A stretch of 27,477 nt of DNA from Bacteroidaceae bacterium (GCA_900752815.1 CAADWS010000033.1:1-27477), one strand, 5' to 3'. Counted from the stretch's first letter, positions 7,729 through 16,428 are shown. Numbers and translations: made by a program. The notes: a model not told the origin generated them from the sequence alone.

Positions 7729-7830
7729 CCTTACTTTAGAAAAAACAATCCTTACTTTAGAAAAAACAATCCTTACTTTAGAAAAAACTGTCGGCTGAAC
7801 TGTTTTTCCTAAAGTAAGGATTGTTTTTTC
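7729..7830. repeat. 21-bp tandem repeat with an inverted copy forming a long hairpin
   Basis: CCTTACTTTAGAAAAAAC occurs at 7729-7746, 7750-7767 and 7771-7788, a period of 21 bp. A 22-bp inverse copy lies at 7809-7830 (from CTAAAGTAAGG to TTGTTTTTTC) and is perfectly complementary to 7760-7781, and also to 7739-7760. The right end is T-rich, so the structure could act as a terminator or be a transposable hairpin element. A related inverted repeat with the same CTTACTTT...AAAAAC core occurs at 19151-19230. No gene is assigned here although the tandem repeat keeps a frame open. Confidence 0.85.
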
Positions 7831-7867
7831 AGGGCATCCCCGATGAATGGCACGAACAGGGTTGCGA

Positions 7868-8039
7868 TGTAGGGACGTACCGATGAGGTGCGTCCGACGT
7901 GTCAATTCACCGGCGGATGCGTCAACAAAGGACCAGATACAACAAATTAACGGCCGTCGTTGAATAAACACCGGCACGAGATGGGAAACAACGGCACGCT
8001 GAATAAACGTCGGACGCACCTCATCGGTACGTCCCTACA
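7868..8039. repeat. Perfect 33-bp inverted repeat pair (REP/MITE-like)
   Basis: The 33-bp arms at 7868-7900 (starting TGTAGGGACGTACC) and 8007-8039 (ending GGTACGTCCCTACA) are perfectly complementary and enclose 106 bp. Each arm is itself a near-palindrome, GGACGTACC-gatga-GGTGCGTCC. This is the build of a repetitive extragenic palindrome pair or a miniature mobile element. No open frame of note lies between the arms. Confidence 0.88.
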
Positions 8040-8135
8040 CCGCAATCATTTTCGCACGTTCATCGGGATACATACAAAAAACACACGCAACGTTTCCCGC
8101 ATGTTTCCAGGCACACCGATGCTCCTGCAATGCAC

Positions 8136-8199
8136 GGACGCACCGCCGATGAACGGCGGCAAAACAGAACCCTGCCGGGCACACCGGCTGGGTGCGTCC
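8136..8199. repeat. Degenerate relative of the GGACGCACC/GGTGCGTCC palindrome
   Basis: GGACGCACC at 8136-8144 and GGTGCGTCC at 8191-8199 repeat the cores of the 33-bp element in inverted orientation, about 100 bp further on. The flanking words CGATGAA and ACAGGGTT/AACCCTG also recur near 7840-7862 and 8150-8206. It looks like a third, decayed unit of the same family. From 8200 to 8314 I see nothing else. Confidence 0.55.
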
Positions 8200-8314
8200 G
8201 ACAGGGTTATATGCGTGCGGCAGGTGATTCCCGACGCTATTTTTTCTTCCACCCGCGAGCAGCCTGACCTGCCGGGGCAAAGGCCTTGCCCCGTCCGCGG
8301 TAGGCGGGAAGGGG

Positions 8315-9727
8315 CTACAGCTGGATTTCCGCCTTGGCGGGGTCGGCCTTGATGCCCTTGCTGTTGAAGAAACCGAAGAGGTCCTCGCCCAGGGCCAGAC
8401 TCATGACGGCCACCGTGTTGTGGATGTCATAGCGGGTGATTTTCTTGCGGGAAATGAGGAAACGCTTCATCTGGAAATAACGGGCCAGGAAGTCGGGATG
8501 CTTCACACGCAGGAGTTCGAAGATGTAGTAGGTCTTTCCCCAGTGGATTTCGCGCATGCCGGCAGCTTCCACCTTGTTGCCGTTGCGGTCGGTGCCGTCG
8601 AGGTCATACTTGTCCATGTTGGGGTCGAAGCGCCGGGCCGATTCAATCTGTGCGTTGATGCGCTTGAGGCCCTCTTCGGGATAGCCCATGTCGCACATGA
8701 CGAGGTCGCCCACGTAGGTGGCAATCGGTTCGTTCCACACCTCGGGCAGGGGGAGCACCCAGGAGTGTACCGACTCGTGGGTGATGAATTCAATCATGCT
8801 GTCCTCCCGCTTGGGGAAGTCGCCCCACCAAACGGCGAGCGCGATGACGTCGCCCGAGGAAAATCCGCCGCCACCGGTGGCAAGGAGCGCGATTTTCGAG
8901 CCCATGCCGGGCGCCAGAGGCACACCCATGCGCCGCTCGATGACGGGAATGCAGCGCTCGGCAATGTCGGACATGGCGGAGGCGTAGGGCTTCATGTAGT
9001 CGTTATACATGAGGGTGAAGGTGGATTTCTGCTCCACGTGTTCCAGTTCGCCGATGCCGCGCGAACCGAAGGGACGGCCGGGCTTGACGGTCTTGCCGGA
9101 AGCGACGGTGCGGAGCACGGGCTTCCACACGTTGACATTGATGGAGTCGGAGGCGTCGGGGTTGCTGCCGGCCAGCGAACGGGAGGCCACGAGCACATGC
9201 CCCTTGCCATATTTGGAATAGGCCATGAGGGGGCGCGCCTCGGCGTCCTCGATAATGGTGGTCCACTTCTTCGCCTCATCGAAGCGGAGCACCTGATGGC
9301 CGCCACCCTCCACCTGGCTGGCGGTGATGCCCTTGCCCACTACCTTGAGCGGTGCAGCGGCATTGCCGTCCATCTGCGCGCCGAACACCTTGAGCAGGCG
9401 GTTCTGCGACTCGGCACCTGTGGAGGAAAGAATGACCACGCCGCCGCCCGACTTCACGAACTTCGTGATGGCAGCCACATCGTTCTCGTCATAACCGATG
9501 CGGTTGTCACAACCCAGAAGCACCAAAAGGTTGGCGTTGGAGAAGTCGAAGTTGGAGAGGTTGCACCAGTTGGTGGCATAGTTCTGATTTTTCAGATACT
9601 GCGAGTGGAAGCGGTTGTCGGCATAGAAGGAAAACTCGTGGGCCAGGTCGGTCACCACATTGATTTTCTGTGCGCCGGCCGTCAGTCCCGACAGCAGCAC
9701 CATTGACAGTAACAGTTTGCGGTTCAT
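8315..9727 (-). CDS. Secreted HExxH zinc metallopeptidase with GATase-like N-terminal domain
   Basis: A 470-aa protein with a Sec signal peptide (MNRKLLLSMVLLSGLTAGAQ, cut after about residue 19). Residues 25-210 look like a ThuA/DUF4350-type class I amidotransferase-like fold: LLVLLGCDNRIGY, then FVKSGGGVVILSS, then YGKGHVLVAS. The C-terminal half has a zinc peptidase motif: His317, Glu318 and His321 in THESVHSW, with Glu333 in VWNEPIATYVGD as a candidate third ligand. The spacing resembles M60-like or other gluzincin peptidases, which in gut bacteria often cut glycoproteins such as mucins. That substrate is inference from family, not seen here. It is monocistronic, with 188 bp to the glycosyltransferase gene upstream. 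Predicted to act in the periplasm or outside the cell. The motif is clear, the family less so. Confidence 0.72.
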   Translation of the reverse strand: MNRKLLLSMVLLSGLTAGAQKINVVTDLAHEFSFYADNRFHSQYLKNQNYATNWCNLSNFDFSNANLLVLLGCDNRIGYDENDVAAITKFVKSGGGVVILSSTGAESQNRLLKVFGAQMDGNAAAPLKVVGKGITASQVEGGGHQVLRFDEAKKWTTIIEDAEARPLMAYSKYGKGHVLVASRSLAGSNPDASDSINVNVWKPVLRTVASGKTVKPGRPFGSRGIGELEHVEQKSTFTLMYNDYMKPYASAMSDIAERCIPVIERRMGVPLAPGMGSKIALLATGGGGFSSGDVIALAVWWGDFPKREDSMIEFITHESVHSWVLPLPEVWNEPIATYVGDLVMCDMGYPEEGLKRINAQIESARRFDPNMDKYDLDGTDRNGNKVEAAGMREIHWGKTYYIFELLRVKHPDFLARYFQMKRFLISRKKITRYDIHNTVAVMSLALGEDLFGFFNSKGIKADPAKAEIQL

Positions 9728-9915
9728 TGTTTTTCAGTATATTTTTATTACCTTGTTCTACAGTTTCTTCTTCCCGCCCGGACCGGCGGAACCAGCCGGC
9801 ATTAAGGTACGGGTGGGCTAAGTTAATGAAAAAATCCGTACCGGCACGAATCTGCCGGTTGAAAACACAAAGAACCGCGACACGGAAACTGGACGACGCC
9901 GGCAGCGGAGGCGCG

Positions 9916-11034
9916 CTACGCATATTCCTCCACCCTATACATATCGGGCACGAACGCACTCGGCTCCAGGGTTTCGAGCTCGTTGACGATGCGGTATTCA
10001 GCCGAATTCGCCCAGGCCCGGAAGCGCTCGTCCGGCCTGTAATGCCCGGCAAACCGGAGCAGCCGGCTCAGGTCGAAATCGTCGTCGACAATGCCTGCCC
10101 CGCTCTTCATGGCATCATGCGCATTGCATTCCTGCTCGATGTGTGCCGGCACCATCATCAGCGGCTTGCCCAGATACATGGCCTCGCAAACCGACTCGAA
10201 GCCCGCCGTGCTGGCATAGGCCTTGCAGCCCGCCATCTGGCGCAGGAACTCCACATCGTCCAGCTGATAAAACGTCAGCGACGCATCGACCTCCTTGACG
10301 GCAGGCTCTCCCCATCTGTCCCAGAAAAAGCGCAGGGGGGTCTCCGGATGACGGCTGTGCCACCTCATCACACATTCCGAAAAGCCTGCATTGACCATAT
10401 AGCCGTGAATGTAGTCGCCGGCCGTCGTTTTCTGCCTGAACACTTCCTGCCGCAACAGGGGAGGCACCACTCTGATTTTCCTCCTGGCGTCATCCTTCAT
10501 CGCCCGGAAGGACAGCGCCAGATGCTCGCACGCTCCCAGGGCCGTCAGCCGTGAAAACAGATTCAGCAGTTTCAGGCTCCACCTGTGCCTGCCGGGCAAG
10601 TCGAAGTCCTTGTGCAGGAAGAGGTATTGATGGCCGATGCACACCTGCGGCACGCGGGGACGGTGGAAGAAATAGGTCAGCCCCGTGAGCAGTTCATAGA
10701 AGTTGATGACCACGTCGGCTCCGGTCTGCCTGATCCGCTCGTCAATGTAGCGCATGCTGGCTGCATATTCCGGCAGTTTCCTGACGTTATACCACACGCT
10801 GCGCGAAAGATTCACCCGCTTGTTGGCGGGAGTGGGAAGAAAATTCGGACTCTGGAACTGCCTTACGGGTGCCTGCACGCCGCGGGTAAAGAAAGCGGGC
10901 AGACGGCGGCTTCCGCTTTTGCCGACAAGTATCTCAACCACCTCGTGGCCGTTGCGAAGAAGGGCGTTTTCCAGCGTCATGGCCTGCGTGAGATGCCCAC
11001 GCCCCTCGCCCTGAACGATAAACAGGAATTTCAT
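9916..11034 (-). CDS. GT28/MurG-like glycosyltransferase
   Basis: A 372-aa protein beginning MKFLFIVQGEGRGHLTQAM, with a GxGRGH acceptor-side loop as in GT28 (MurG, monoglucosyl- and monogalactosyl-diacylglycerol synthases). The C-terminal donor-binding part has AYASTAGFESVCEAMYLGKPLMMVPAHIEQ, matching the GG/AGFxS...E...GKP...P...Q signature. The frame extends to 11112, but the ATG at 11034 starts a proper first beta strand and overlaps the stop of the upstream gene as ATGA, a sign of translational coupling. It has no signal peptide, so it acts in the cytoplasm or on the inner membrane face. Its partner is an LpxH-like phosphoesterase, so the pair may make a glycolipid. The acceptor is unknown. 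Confidence 0.83.
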   Translation of the reverse strand: MKFLFIVQGEGRGHLTQAMTLENALLRNGHEVVEILVGKSGSRRLPAFFTRGVQAPVRQFQSPNFLPTPANKRVNLSRSVWYNVRKLPEYAASMRYIDERIRQTGADVVINFYELLTGLTYFFHRPRVPQVCIGHQYLFLHKDFDLPGRHRWSLKLLNLFSRLTALGACEHLALSFRAMKDDARRKIRVVPPLLRQEVFRQKTTAGDYIHGYMVNAGFSECVMRWHSRHPETPLRFFWDRWGEPAVKEVDASLTFYQLDDVEFLRQMAGCKAYASTAGFESVCEAMYLGKPLMMVPAHIEQECNAHDAMKSGAGIVDDDFDLSRLLRFAGHYRPDERFRAWANSAEYRIVNELETLEPSAFVPDMYRVEEYA

Positions 11035-11843
11035 GATGCAGCAGATAACAGGGTTAACTTTTCCGACGGATGCACAGACGCACGGATGTCGGCATAAAAC
11101 ACCACTTCCCATTGGCCGCTTTCGTCCTCGATGAGGGCGGAAAGGCTTTCCACCCAGTCGCCGGAATTCAAATAATGTATGCCGTCAATCATTCTGTTCT
11201 CCGGGTGGTGGATATGACCGCATATCACGCCGTCGCACTCGCGCTTGCGAGCAAAATCCACCAGCACGCGCTCAAAGTCGGAAATATACGAAACGGCCGA
11301 CTTCACCTTCTGCTTGACGGCCTGCGACAGGGAGTAATAGGGCTTGCCGTGCTTTGCGCGATACCTGTTATACATGCCGTTGAGCCAGAGCAGCAGCGTA
11401 TAGCCCACGTCTCCCAGTTTTGCCAGCCATTTCATTTCGGTGGTAACCCTGTCGAAGACATCGCCGTGGGTAACAAAATAATGACGCCCGTTGCTCTCAA
11501 GAACGTAGTCGCGGACAATGCTGATGTTGGAAAACTGCAATGGAACCAGATTGTCCAGAAAATCATCATGGTTGCCGCGGACGTAAATCACCTCTGTGCC
11601 ACATTTTTCCATCATCTTCATGATAATCTTGAAGAAACGGGTGTGCTCGGCTTTCCACTTCCTTACGCCGGATTTCTGCAAATGCCACCCGTCGATAATG
11701 TCGCCGTTCAGAATGAGACGGTCACAATCCACGGTACTCAGAAAATCGCTGACTTCATCCACCTTTGAATGCGTCGTTCCCAAATGAATGTCTGACAAGA
11801 CAATTGTTCTGTAATGCGGTCTTAGTTCCATTTTTCTTTCCAT
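11031..11843 (-). CDS. UDP-2,3-diacylglucosamine diphosphatase-like metallophosphoesterase
   Basis: A 270-aa calcineurin-type phosphoesterase with all the metal motifs in order: SDIHLG (about residue 17), LNGDIIDGWHL, VRGNHDDFL, THGDVFD and GHIHHPENR. The general layout is that of LpxH/YbbF-like proteins, which hydrolyse UDP-diacylglucosamine in lipid A synthesis, but the long insert between the GD and GHIHH motifs (LLLWLNGMYNRYRAKHGKPYY) shows it is the paralogous family common in Bacteroidetes. It may act on another lipid-linked phosphate. A second ATG at 11831 (MELRPHYRT) is an equally good start. The last codons overlap the glycosyltransferase start by 4 bp, so the two are one operon. No signal peptide. 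Confidence 0.86.
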   Translation of the reverse strand: MERKMELRPHYRTIVLSDIHLGTTHSKVDEVSDFLSTVDCDRLILNGDIIDGWHLQKSGVRKWKAEHTRFFKIIMKMMEKCGTEVIYVRGNHDDFLDNLVPLQFSNISIVRDYVLESNGRHYFVTHGDVFDRVTTEMKWLAKLGDVGYTLLLWLNGMYNRYRAKHGKPYYSLSQAVKQKVKSAVSYISDFERVLVDFARKRECDGVICGHIHHPENRMIDGIHYLNSGDWVESLSALIEDESGQWEVVFYADIRASVHPSEKLTLLSAAS

Positions 11844-12238
11844 TTTGTGTGATACAAAAGAATGGAAACTATATTACAAAAGCATTTAATATTGATGAAC
11901 ATAATGATACATTTTCCATCCGCACACCGGCCTGCGCCGGCCAGCCAGGAAAAGGGCACACGGACTCCATCCCCGCAGACACGGAAAAGGCACGCAAAAA
12001 GGAAGTGCACCCCACAGAAGCGTTTCCTGCTCCTGTTGGAGTGCACCATCCACCAACAAAATACATTTATTAAACAATACGTGACCGGCAAAAACCGTTC
12101 ACAAGAGCGTTCTGCATCAGGTCAACAGGGCTCAGCGGAAGTCCGGACGGGCCGCAACGGATGGAAACATCCGTTCCCGCAACCTTCCCGCGAGAAGCCG
12201 CAACCAGAAGGACGGTCTCCCATCTTCCCCCCCCTTTT
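11844..12238. other. Intergenic region, nothing assigned
   Basis: About 395 bp between the divergently read ends of the phosphoesterase start (11843) and the GH43 stop (12239). It should hold the promoter of the phosphoesterase-glycosyltransferase operon on the minus strand, but I found no good TAnnTTTG box. Several short open frames here have no family signature. Confidence 0.5.
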
Positions 12239-13978
12239 TTATTCCGCGGGCAGCAACCGGAGGGTCTTCCCGCGCGTCAGCCCATTGGCGTTATAGGCAT
12301 CGACCGCCACACAATAGCCGGCGGCGCGGTTGAGTGCCGTGAGGTCGTAACGGGTACTGTCGGTCACCTGAAAGTTCAGATGCATGCAGTCAGGACTGAT
12401 GCCTGCCCGGACAATATATCCCTCGGCGCCCTCCACCGACTCCCATTCCACTACCGCCCGACAGGGGTCGGCCTGGCGAACGGCCGTCACGCGGCCTACC
12501 TGTTCCGGTGCTTTTCCGCGACCTTTCCCGAAGACACGAAGTTCGCGCAACGAAACATTGTCGGAAAGCGTAAACGCCTGGTTCTGCCACTTGATGTAAC
12601 GGGCCCGGAAAGGAATTTCAAACTCCACATAGTCGTGGGGCGTATCGGTGGTCTTGTCCCGCTTGTCGGCAATGACACTCCACGTTTTCCCGTCGTGCGA
12701 CGCATACAGCACATAGCTCTGGTACACATCGGTTTGCAAGCCCTGGCGGGTGGCACCATATTCATCGTAGTTCACCTGTATGGCATGTACGGTAGCTTCC
12801 TGCCCCAGGTCGATTTCCACCCATTCGCCAGGTCCGTTTCCTTCGGCCACCCAGGCCGTGCGGGCGTCTTCGTCAACCAGCCAGGCAGCCTGCCCTTCCT
12901 TCTGCGAAGAGGTTTTCACCTGTTTTCTGAAGGAAAGAAGCATCCAGTCGGGACGCAAGGGCTGCCCCTTCTTTCCGGTGGGCAGATAGAGCGGATAATC
13001 GCCCAGATAAGTATCGGTATAGAGATGGCCGTCGGCCGTGAAACCGGAAGGATAGAAGGAAAGACGGCGTTCAAACCAATGGCGCACGGAAATGGAGTTG
13101 GTGGCCGCCTTCCAGTAGTTGTCACCCACCTGGAACAGGCAGCCGTGGCCGGCACCGCCGATGAAGCCGGTGGGCTTATAGGACACGGGGCTGTTTTCGG
13201 CATAGGTGAAAGGCCCCATCGGCGAAGCAGACACATACACACCGTCGGCATAGGTCTTCCACTGTGTGCCGGGAGCGGCATATTGCAGATAGTAGCGCCC
13301 GTTGTGGCGTGTCATCCACGCTCCTTCCAGATAAGGACGCTGCTGCAGCTCATGACGCTCGCCGGAACGCTCCCAGCCATGCGCTGCCGTGTCGCTGTTC
13401 AGACAGGCCACCCGCGGCCCCGTTTCCTCGAGCGTGGACAGACGGAAAGTCTGTCCGAAGATAGGATTGACCGGCGAACTGCCATAATAGAGATAAAGGC
13501 TGTCGCCCTCCACCAGGAAAGCTGGGTCCCAATAGGACAGGATGTCCTTCACCTTCTCCCAACGGCCCGAGGCCGGGTCGGTTGACTTATAAAGAGTGGC
13601 ACGGCCGCCCGACGAACCGACATAGAAAACGGCCCCGTCGTGCAGGAAAATGCCGGGCGCATAGTCTTCGATGGGCAATACCGGCTCTTCCACGATGATA
13701 TGTTTCCACTCGGTAAAGTCGTCGGTACACCAATAGCCCGACGATTTGGAGGCAAACAGGAAATACTTGTCCTTGAAGCGGACCACAACCGGGTCGGCAG
13801 CCTCACGAATGCCCGCACCTCCCTGGATTTTCATAAACCGGTAGTCCAGATTCAGCGGATTGCAGAATGTGGTCGGATGTTCCGCCACCCGTGTACGGAT
13901 GGCGCGGTCGGTGCAACCGGTGGCCAGGAAAGTACATACCGACAGACAGCAGGAAAACAAAAAAGGTTTCATAGGCAT
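12239..13978 (-). CDS. GH43-family lipoprotein with F5/8 type C and fibronectin III-like domains
   Basis: The ATG at 13978 (or 13972) opens MPMKPFLFSCCLSVCTFLATGC, a lipoprotein signal with the lipobox Cys at about residue 22, so the enzyme is anchored to the outer membrane or its surface. The beta-propeller follows, with the GH43 triad: Asp in EAADPVV (about 62), Asp in SYWDPAF (about 151) and Glu in PYLEGAWM (about 218). Next is a discoidin-like F5/8C carbohydrate-binding domain (about 357-495, DARTAWVAEGNGPGEWVEI...YIKW) and a C-terminal fibronectin III-like domain (about 495-579, VVEWESVEGAEGYIVRAG). GH43 members act on arabinose- or xylose-containing glycans; the subfamily cannot be set by eye. 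The open frame upstream to 14137 is not coding in character. It stands alone on the minus strand, back to back with the GH16 gene. Confidence 0.88.
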   Translation of the reverse strand: MPMKPFLFSCCLSVCTFLATGCTDRAIRTRVAEHPTTFCNPLNLDYRFMKIQGGAGIREAADPVVVRFKDKYFLFASKSSGYWCTDDFTEWKHIIVEEPVLPIEDYAPGIFLHDGAVFYVGSSGGRATLYKSTDPASGRWEKVKDILSYWDPAFLVEGDSLYLYYGSSPVNPIFGQTFRLSTLEETGPRVACLNSDTAAHGWERSGERHELQQRPYLEGAWMTRHNGRYYLQYAAPGTQWKTYADGVYVSASPMGPFTYAENSPVSYKPTGFIGGAGHGCLFQVGDNYWKAATNSISVRHWFERRLSFYPSGFTADGHLYTDTYLGDYPLYLPTGKKGQPLRPDWMLLSFRKQVKTSSQKEGQAAWLVDEDARTAWVAEGNGPGEWVEIDLGQEATVHAIQVNYDEYGATRQGLQTDVYQSYVLYASHDGKTWSVIADKRDKTTDTPHDYVEFEIPFRARYIKWQNQAFTLSDNVSLRELRVFGKGRGKAPEQVGRVTAVRQADPCRAVVEWESVEGAEGYIVRAGISPDCMHLNFQVTDSTRYDLTALNRAAGYCVAVDAYNANGLTRGKTLRLLPAE

Positions 13979-14560
13979 GTTTTTCAATTCATCCGGAAAG
14001 TTCTCTCCGCAGTCCCTCCCGCCCACAAACGGCTGAAAGGAAAAAGGAAACGTGGAAAGATTTGCCCTTTCTATGGATTTTCGATGGGATAGATGTAATG
14101 GTTTTGTAAATATAGACAATCTCCCGGAACCGGACAAGGGTTTCGGATAAAAATTTTATGTTAAAACATTGCATATCAAGCCTTAAAATGGGGTATCATA
14201 TACAATAAGCCCGTCAGAAAGGCTGCCGGACTCCCTACGTGCCGGACACGGAAAGAAAGGCAACCGCTCCGAAAGACTATCGCAGGGAAAAAGAAGTAGC
14301 ACGCTGATAAAAAGAGTTTTAACCGGAAGAAACAGGATTTCCCCGCCCGGAACCGCCTCATCTGGAGCCGGCAAGCCAGCCCGGCACCACGGAAAATGAG
14401 GAAATACACTATGCCGCAACAGACACACGCCGCATTTTCCACGAACAAGCCGGGAGAGGATACACAGAAACGGCATTTTTTGTCACAACGGCAAGCAACA
14501 CAGCGAAAAACCGGGCACGCAGGCGGCGCGGCAAAGGGCAACAGAAAACGGTGTTTTCCA
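13979..14560. other. Intergenic region between divergent GH43 and GH16 genes
   Basis: About 580 bp with no supported gene. It separates two divergent glycosidase genes, so it should contain the GH43 promoter on the minus strand, but no perfect TAnnTTTG was found there. The open frames at 14176-14652 have no signature and are low-quality. Confidence 0.45.
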
Positions 14561-14591
14561 TTGGCCATTGCCGGACCTTTCGCTATATTTG
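14561..14591 (+). promoter_or_regulatory. Candidate promoter of the GH16 gene
   Basis: TATATTTG at 14584-14591 is a perfect Bacteroidetes -7 box. TTGG at 14561-14564 stands in -33 position with 19 bp between, a partial match to TTTG. Transcription would begin near 14597 and give a leader of about 110 nt before the ATG at 14708. Confidence 0.6.
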
Positions 14592-14707
14592 TAGAAGATA
14601 AGAGACGGCCCGGCCCTGTCAAACCCCGGAAACATCGTTCCGGCCTTACCATCGCGCTCGCCTTTCACCATATACTTGTATCCTTCTAACTCATAACTAT
14701 ATAAACT

Positions 14708-15547
14708 ATGAAAAAAACAATCTTTCTCCCGGGAGTGCTCGCACTGACTCTCTGCGCCTGCTCCACCGGCCACCAGGCCCCACAACCCACCGTATCCGAA
14801 AATATGGAGGGATGGGTGTACAACAAAGAACTCAGCGACGAATTTGAAGGCAATGCCCTCGACACGACCAAATGGTATGACCATAACCCGACCTGGCTGG
14901 GCCGCCAGCCTTCACTCTTCCGGCGCGAGAATGTAAGGGTGGAAAACGGGAAACTCATCCTCAGCGGAAAACGCGAAGAGGTAAAGGACGCTCCCGAAGG
15001 GTATCACACTTTCACATCGGCTGCCGTGCAAAGCCGCAAAAAGGTGCTCTACGGTTTCTTTGAAATCAAGTGCAAACCCATGAAGTCGGCCCTTTCGAGC
15101 GCCTTCTGGCTCTACATACAGGACTCCGTCAAACAGGAGGAAATCGACATTTTCGAAATCTGCGGCCGCCACGACAGCACCCCCGCCATGCCGCTCACCT
15201 ATTATGCCACGAGCCACTTCATCGTCAAGCCCGAACGCCTCCAGGTGAGCGACCATGTGGCCCACACCTCCACTGTGCCCTGGGCCGACCGCTATCTGGT
15301 GGCCGGACTGAAATGGACACGCGACGAAATCGTGTGGTACGTCGACGGCAAGGAAATACGCCGCCGGAAAAACGACTTCTGGCACTCGCCTGAAACCATC
15401 AACTTCGACAGCGAAGCCTTTCCCTCCTGGTGGGGACTCCCCTCGGACGCGGACAACGGCGGCGAATTTGAAATCGAATATTTCAGATACTGGAGTCTGC
15501 CTGAAGCGCAGGAACAGCGCACCATATTTGAAAACGACATGAAATAA
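14708..15547 (+). CDS. GH16-family endo-acting glycosidase lipoprotein
   Basis: A 279-aa protein with a lipoprotein signal (MKKTIFLPGVLALTLCACS, lipobox Cys at about 18). The GH16 catalytic motif EIDIFE is intact at Glu145, Asp147 and Glu150. The frame around it (WLGRQPSLFRRENVRVENGKLIL, then GFFEIKCKPMKSALSSAFWLY, then WTRDEIVWYVDGKEIRR) looks like the agarase/porphyranase/beta-glucanase part of GH16. The C-terminal strand GGEFEIEYFRYW completes the jelly roll. Enzymes of this family cut beta-linked polysaccharides internally; the exact polymer (mixed-link glucan, agar-type, or host keratan/mucin-type) is not readable here. It is one domain, of normal length, with a surface anchor. No SusC/SusD genes lie beside it. 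Confidence 0.88.
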   Translation: MKKTIFLPGVLALTLCACSTGHQAPQPTVSENMEGWVYNKELSDEFEGNALDTTKWYDHNPTWLGRQPSLFRRENVRVENGKLILSGKREEVKDAPEGYHTFTSAAVQSRKKVLYGFFEIKCKPMKSALSSAFWLYIQDSVKQEEIDIFEICGRHDSTPAMPLTYYATSHFIVKPERLQVSDHVAHTSTVPWADRYLVAGLKWTRDEIVWYVDGKEIRRRKNDFWHSPETINFDSEAFPSWWGLPSDADNGGEFEIEYFRYWSLPEAQEQRTIFENDMK

Positions 15548-15847
15548 ACGGAAGCGGACGGCCTCACTGCAGGTTCGTCCGCTTGCTTTCAGCCAACGCG
15601 ACGAACCGGAGCACCCAACGCCCCGGCCGACAATTTGTCATGACTTTCTGGCAACCAGACGAACTTTTGTCCGACCCAATGTTTACAGAAACTTAAAATC
15701 GAGAAGCCGCTGTATAACAAGAGTTAAAAGCAAAAGCCGCCACCGGCAGACTGTGCCGGAAGGCACATGGTTTGCACTTTTCCGGGTGAACGACCGAAAG
15801 GAAATTCAAAAGAGAAAAGAAAAATAAAAACATAAAACCAAAAAAAC
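15548..15847. other. Intergenic region upstream of Hsp20
   Basis: About 300 bp with no gene. AACTTTTG at 15662-15669 is one base from the TAnnTTTG consensus and could be the Hsp20 -7 box, with a leader near 185 nt. No CIRCE-like inverted repeat is seen; GACAA-t-TTGTC near 15629-15639 is a short palindrome of uncertain meaning. Confidence 0.3.
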
Positions 15848-15855
15848 AGGAGGTT

Positions 15856-16293
15856 ATGATTATGATGCCAATTAGAAGAAACGAAACCAGTAACTGGATG
15901 CCCAGTATTTTCAGTGATTTCTTTGACAATGACTGGATGTTCAACAGAATGAAACCCACCTCACCGGCTGTCAACGTCATCGAAAACGAAAACGACTATA
16001 AAATAGAAGTAGCCGCTCCGGGCATGACGAAGGAAGACTTCCACGTACAGCTGAACGACGACAACCAGTTGGTTATCTCGATGGAAAAGAAAAACGAGAA
16101 CACGGACAACGACAAGAAATATCTGCGCCGCGAATTCTCCTACTCGAAATTCCAACAGGCACTCGTCCTGCCCGAAGACGTGGAGAAGGAACAAATCAGT
16201 GCCTCGGTGAACGACGGTGTGCTGACCATCAGCCTGCCCAAGAAACAGCAGGAAGAACGGAAACAGGAAAACCGCATCATCGAAATCCAGTAA
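15856..16293 (+). CDS. Small heat shock protein, Hsp20/alpha-crystallin family
   Basis: A 145-aa protein. The short N-terminal arm (SNWMPSIFSDFFDNDW) is followed by an alpha-crystallin domain from about residue 36 (SPAVNVIENENDYKIEVAAPGMTKEDFHVQLNDDNQLVISM) to about 130, including the typical A-x-x-x-x-G-V-L-x-[IV] core as SASVNDGVLTISLPK. The C-terminal extension carries an I-I-E-I motif (NRIIEIQ), the usual tail that docks on neighbouring subunits. It is an ATP-independent holdase that binds unfolding proteins in the cytoplasm. The AGGAGG at 15848-15853 lies only 2 bp before the first ATG but 8 bp before the ATG at 15862, so the protein may start MMPIRRNE. An ideal Shine-Dalgarno is unusual for this phylum. 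Confidence 0.96.
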   Translation: MIMMPIRRNETSNWMPSIFSDFFDNDWMFNRMKPTSPAVNVIENENDYKIEVAAPGMTKEDFHVQLNDDNQLVISMEKKNENTDNDKKYLRREFSYSKFQQALVLPEDVEKEQISASVNDGVLTISLPKKQQEERKQENRIIEIQ

Positions 16294-16326
16294 AACCAGG
16301 CAAGGCTTCTCCGAAGCCCGAGCACA

Positions 16327-16381
16327 GCGGGGAACCGGCATGTACCACCACACGTACATGCAGGCTCCCCGCCTCTTTTTT
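16327..16381 (+). terminator. Rho-independent terminator after Hsp20
   Basis: GCGGGGA (16327-16333) pairs with TCCCCGC (16366-16372), and inside it GCATGTAC pairs with GTACATGC. The tail is CTC followed by six T (16376-16381). It lies 34 bp after the Hsp20 stop. Confidence 0.85.
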
Positions 16382-16428
16382 CCGTCCTTACCGCTATCGG
16401 GCAACCGGGCATCCCGACTGGTCATTAT

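Noticed and set aside
8420..9706. Long plus-strand open frame opposite the metallopeptidase
   Set aside because: It is antisense to a gene with signal peptide and catalytic motif, and its own product has no recognisable features.
12161..13585. Long plus-strand open frame opposite the GH43 gene
   Set aside because: Antisense shadow of a gene with a complete GH43 catalytic triad and lipobox.
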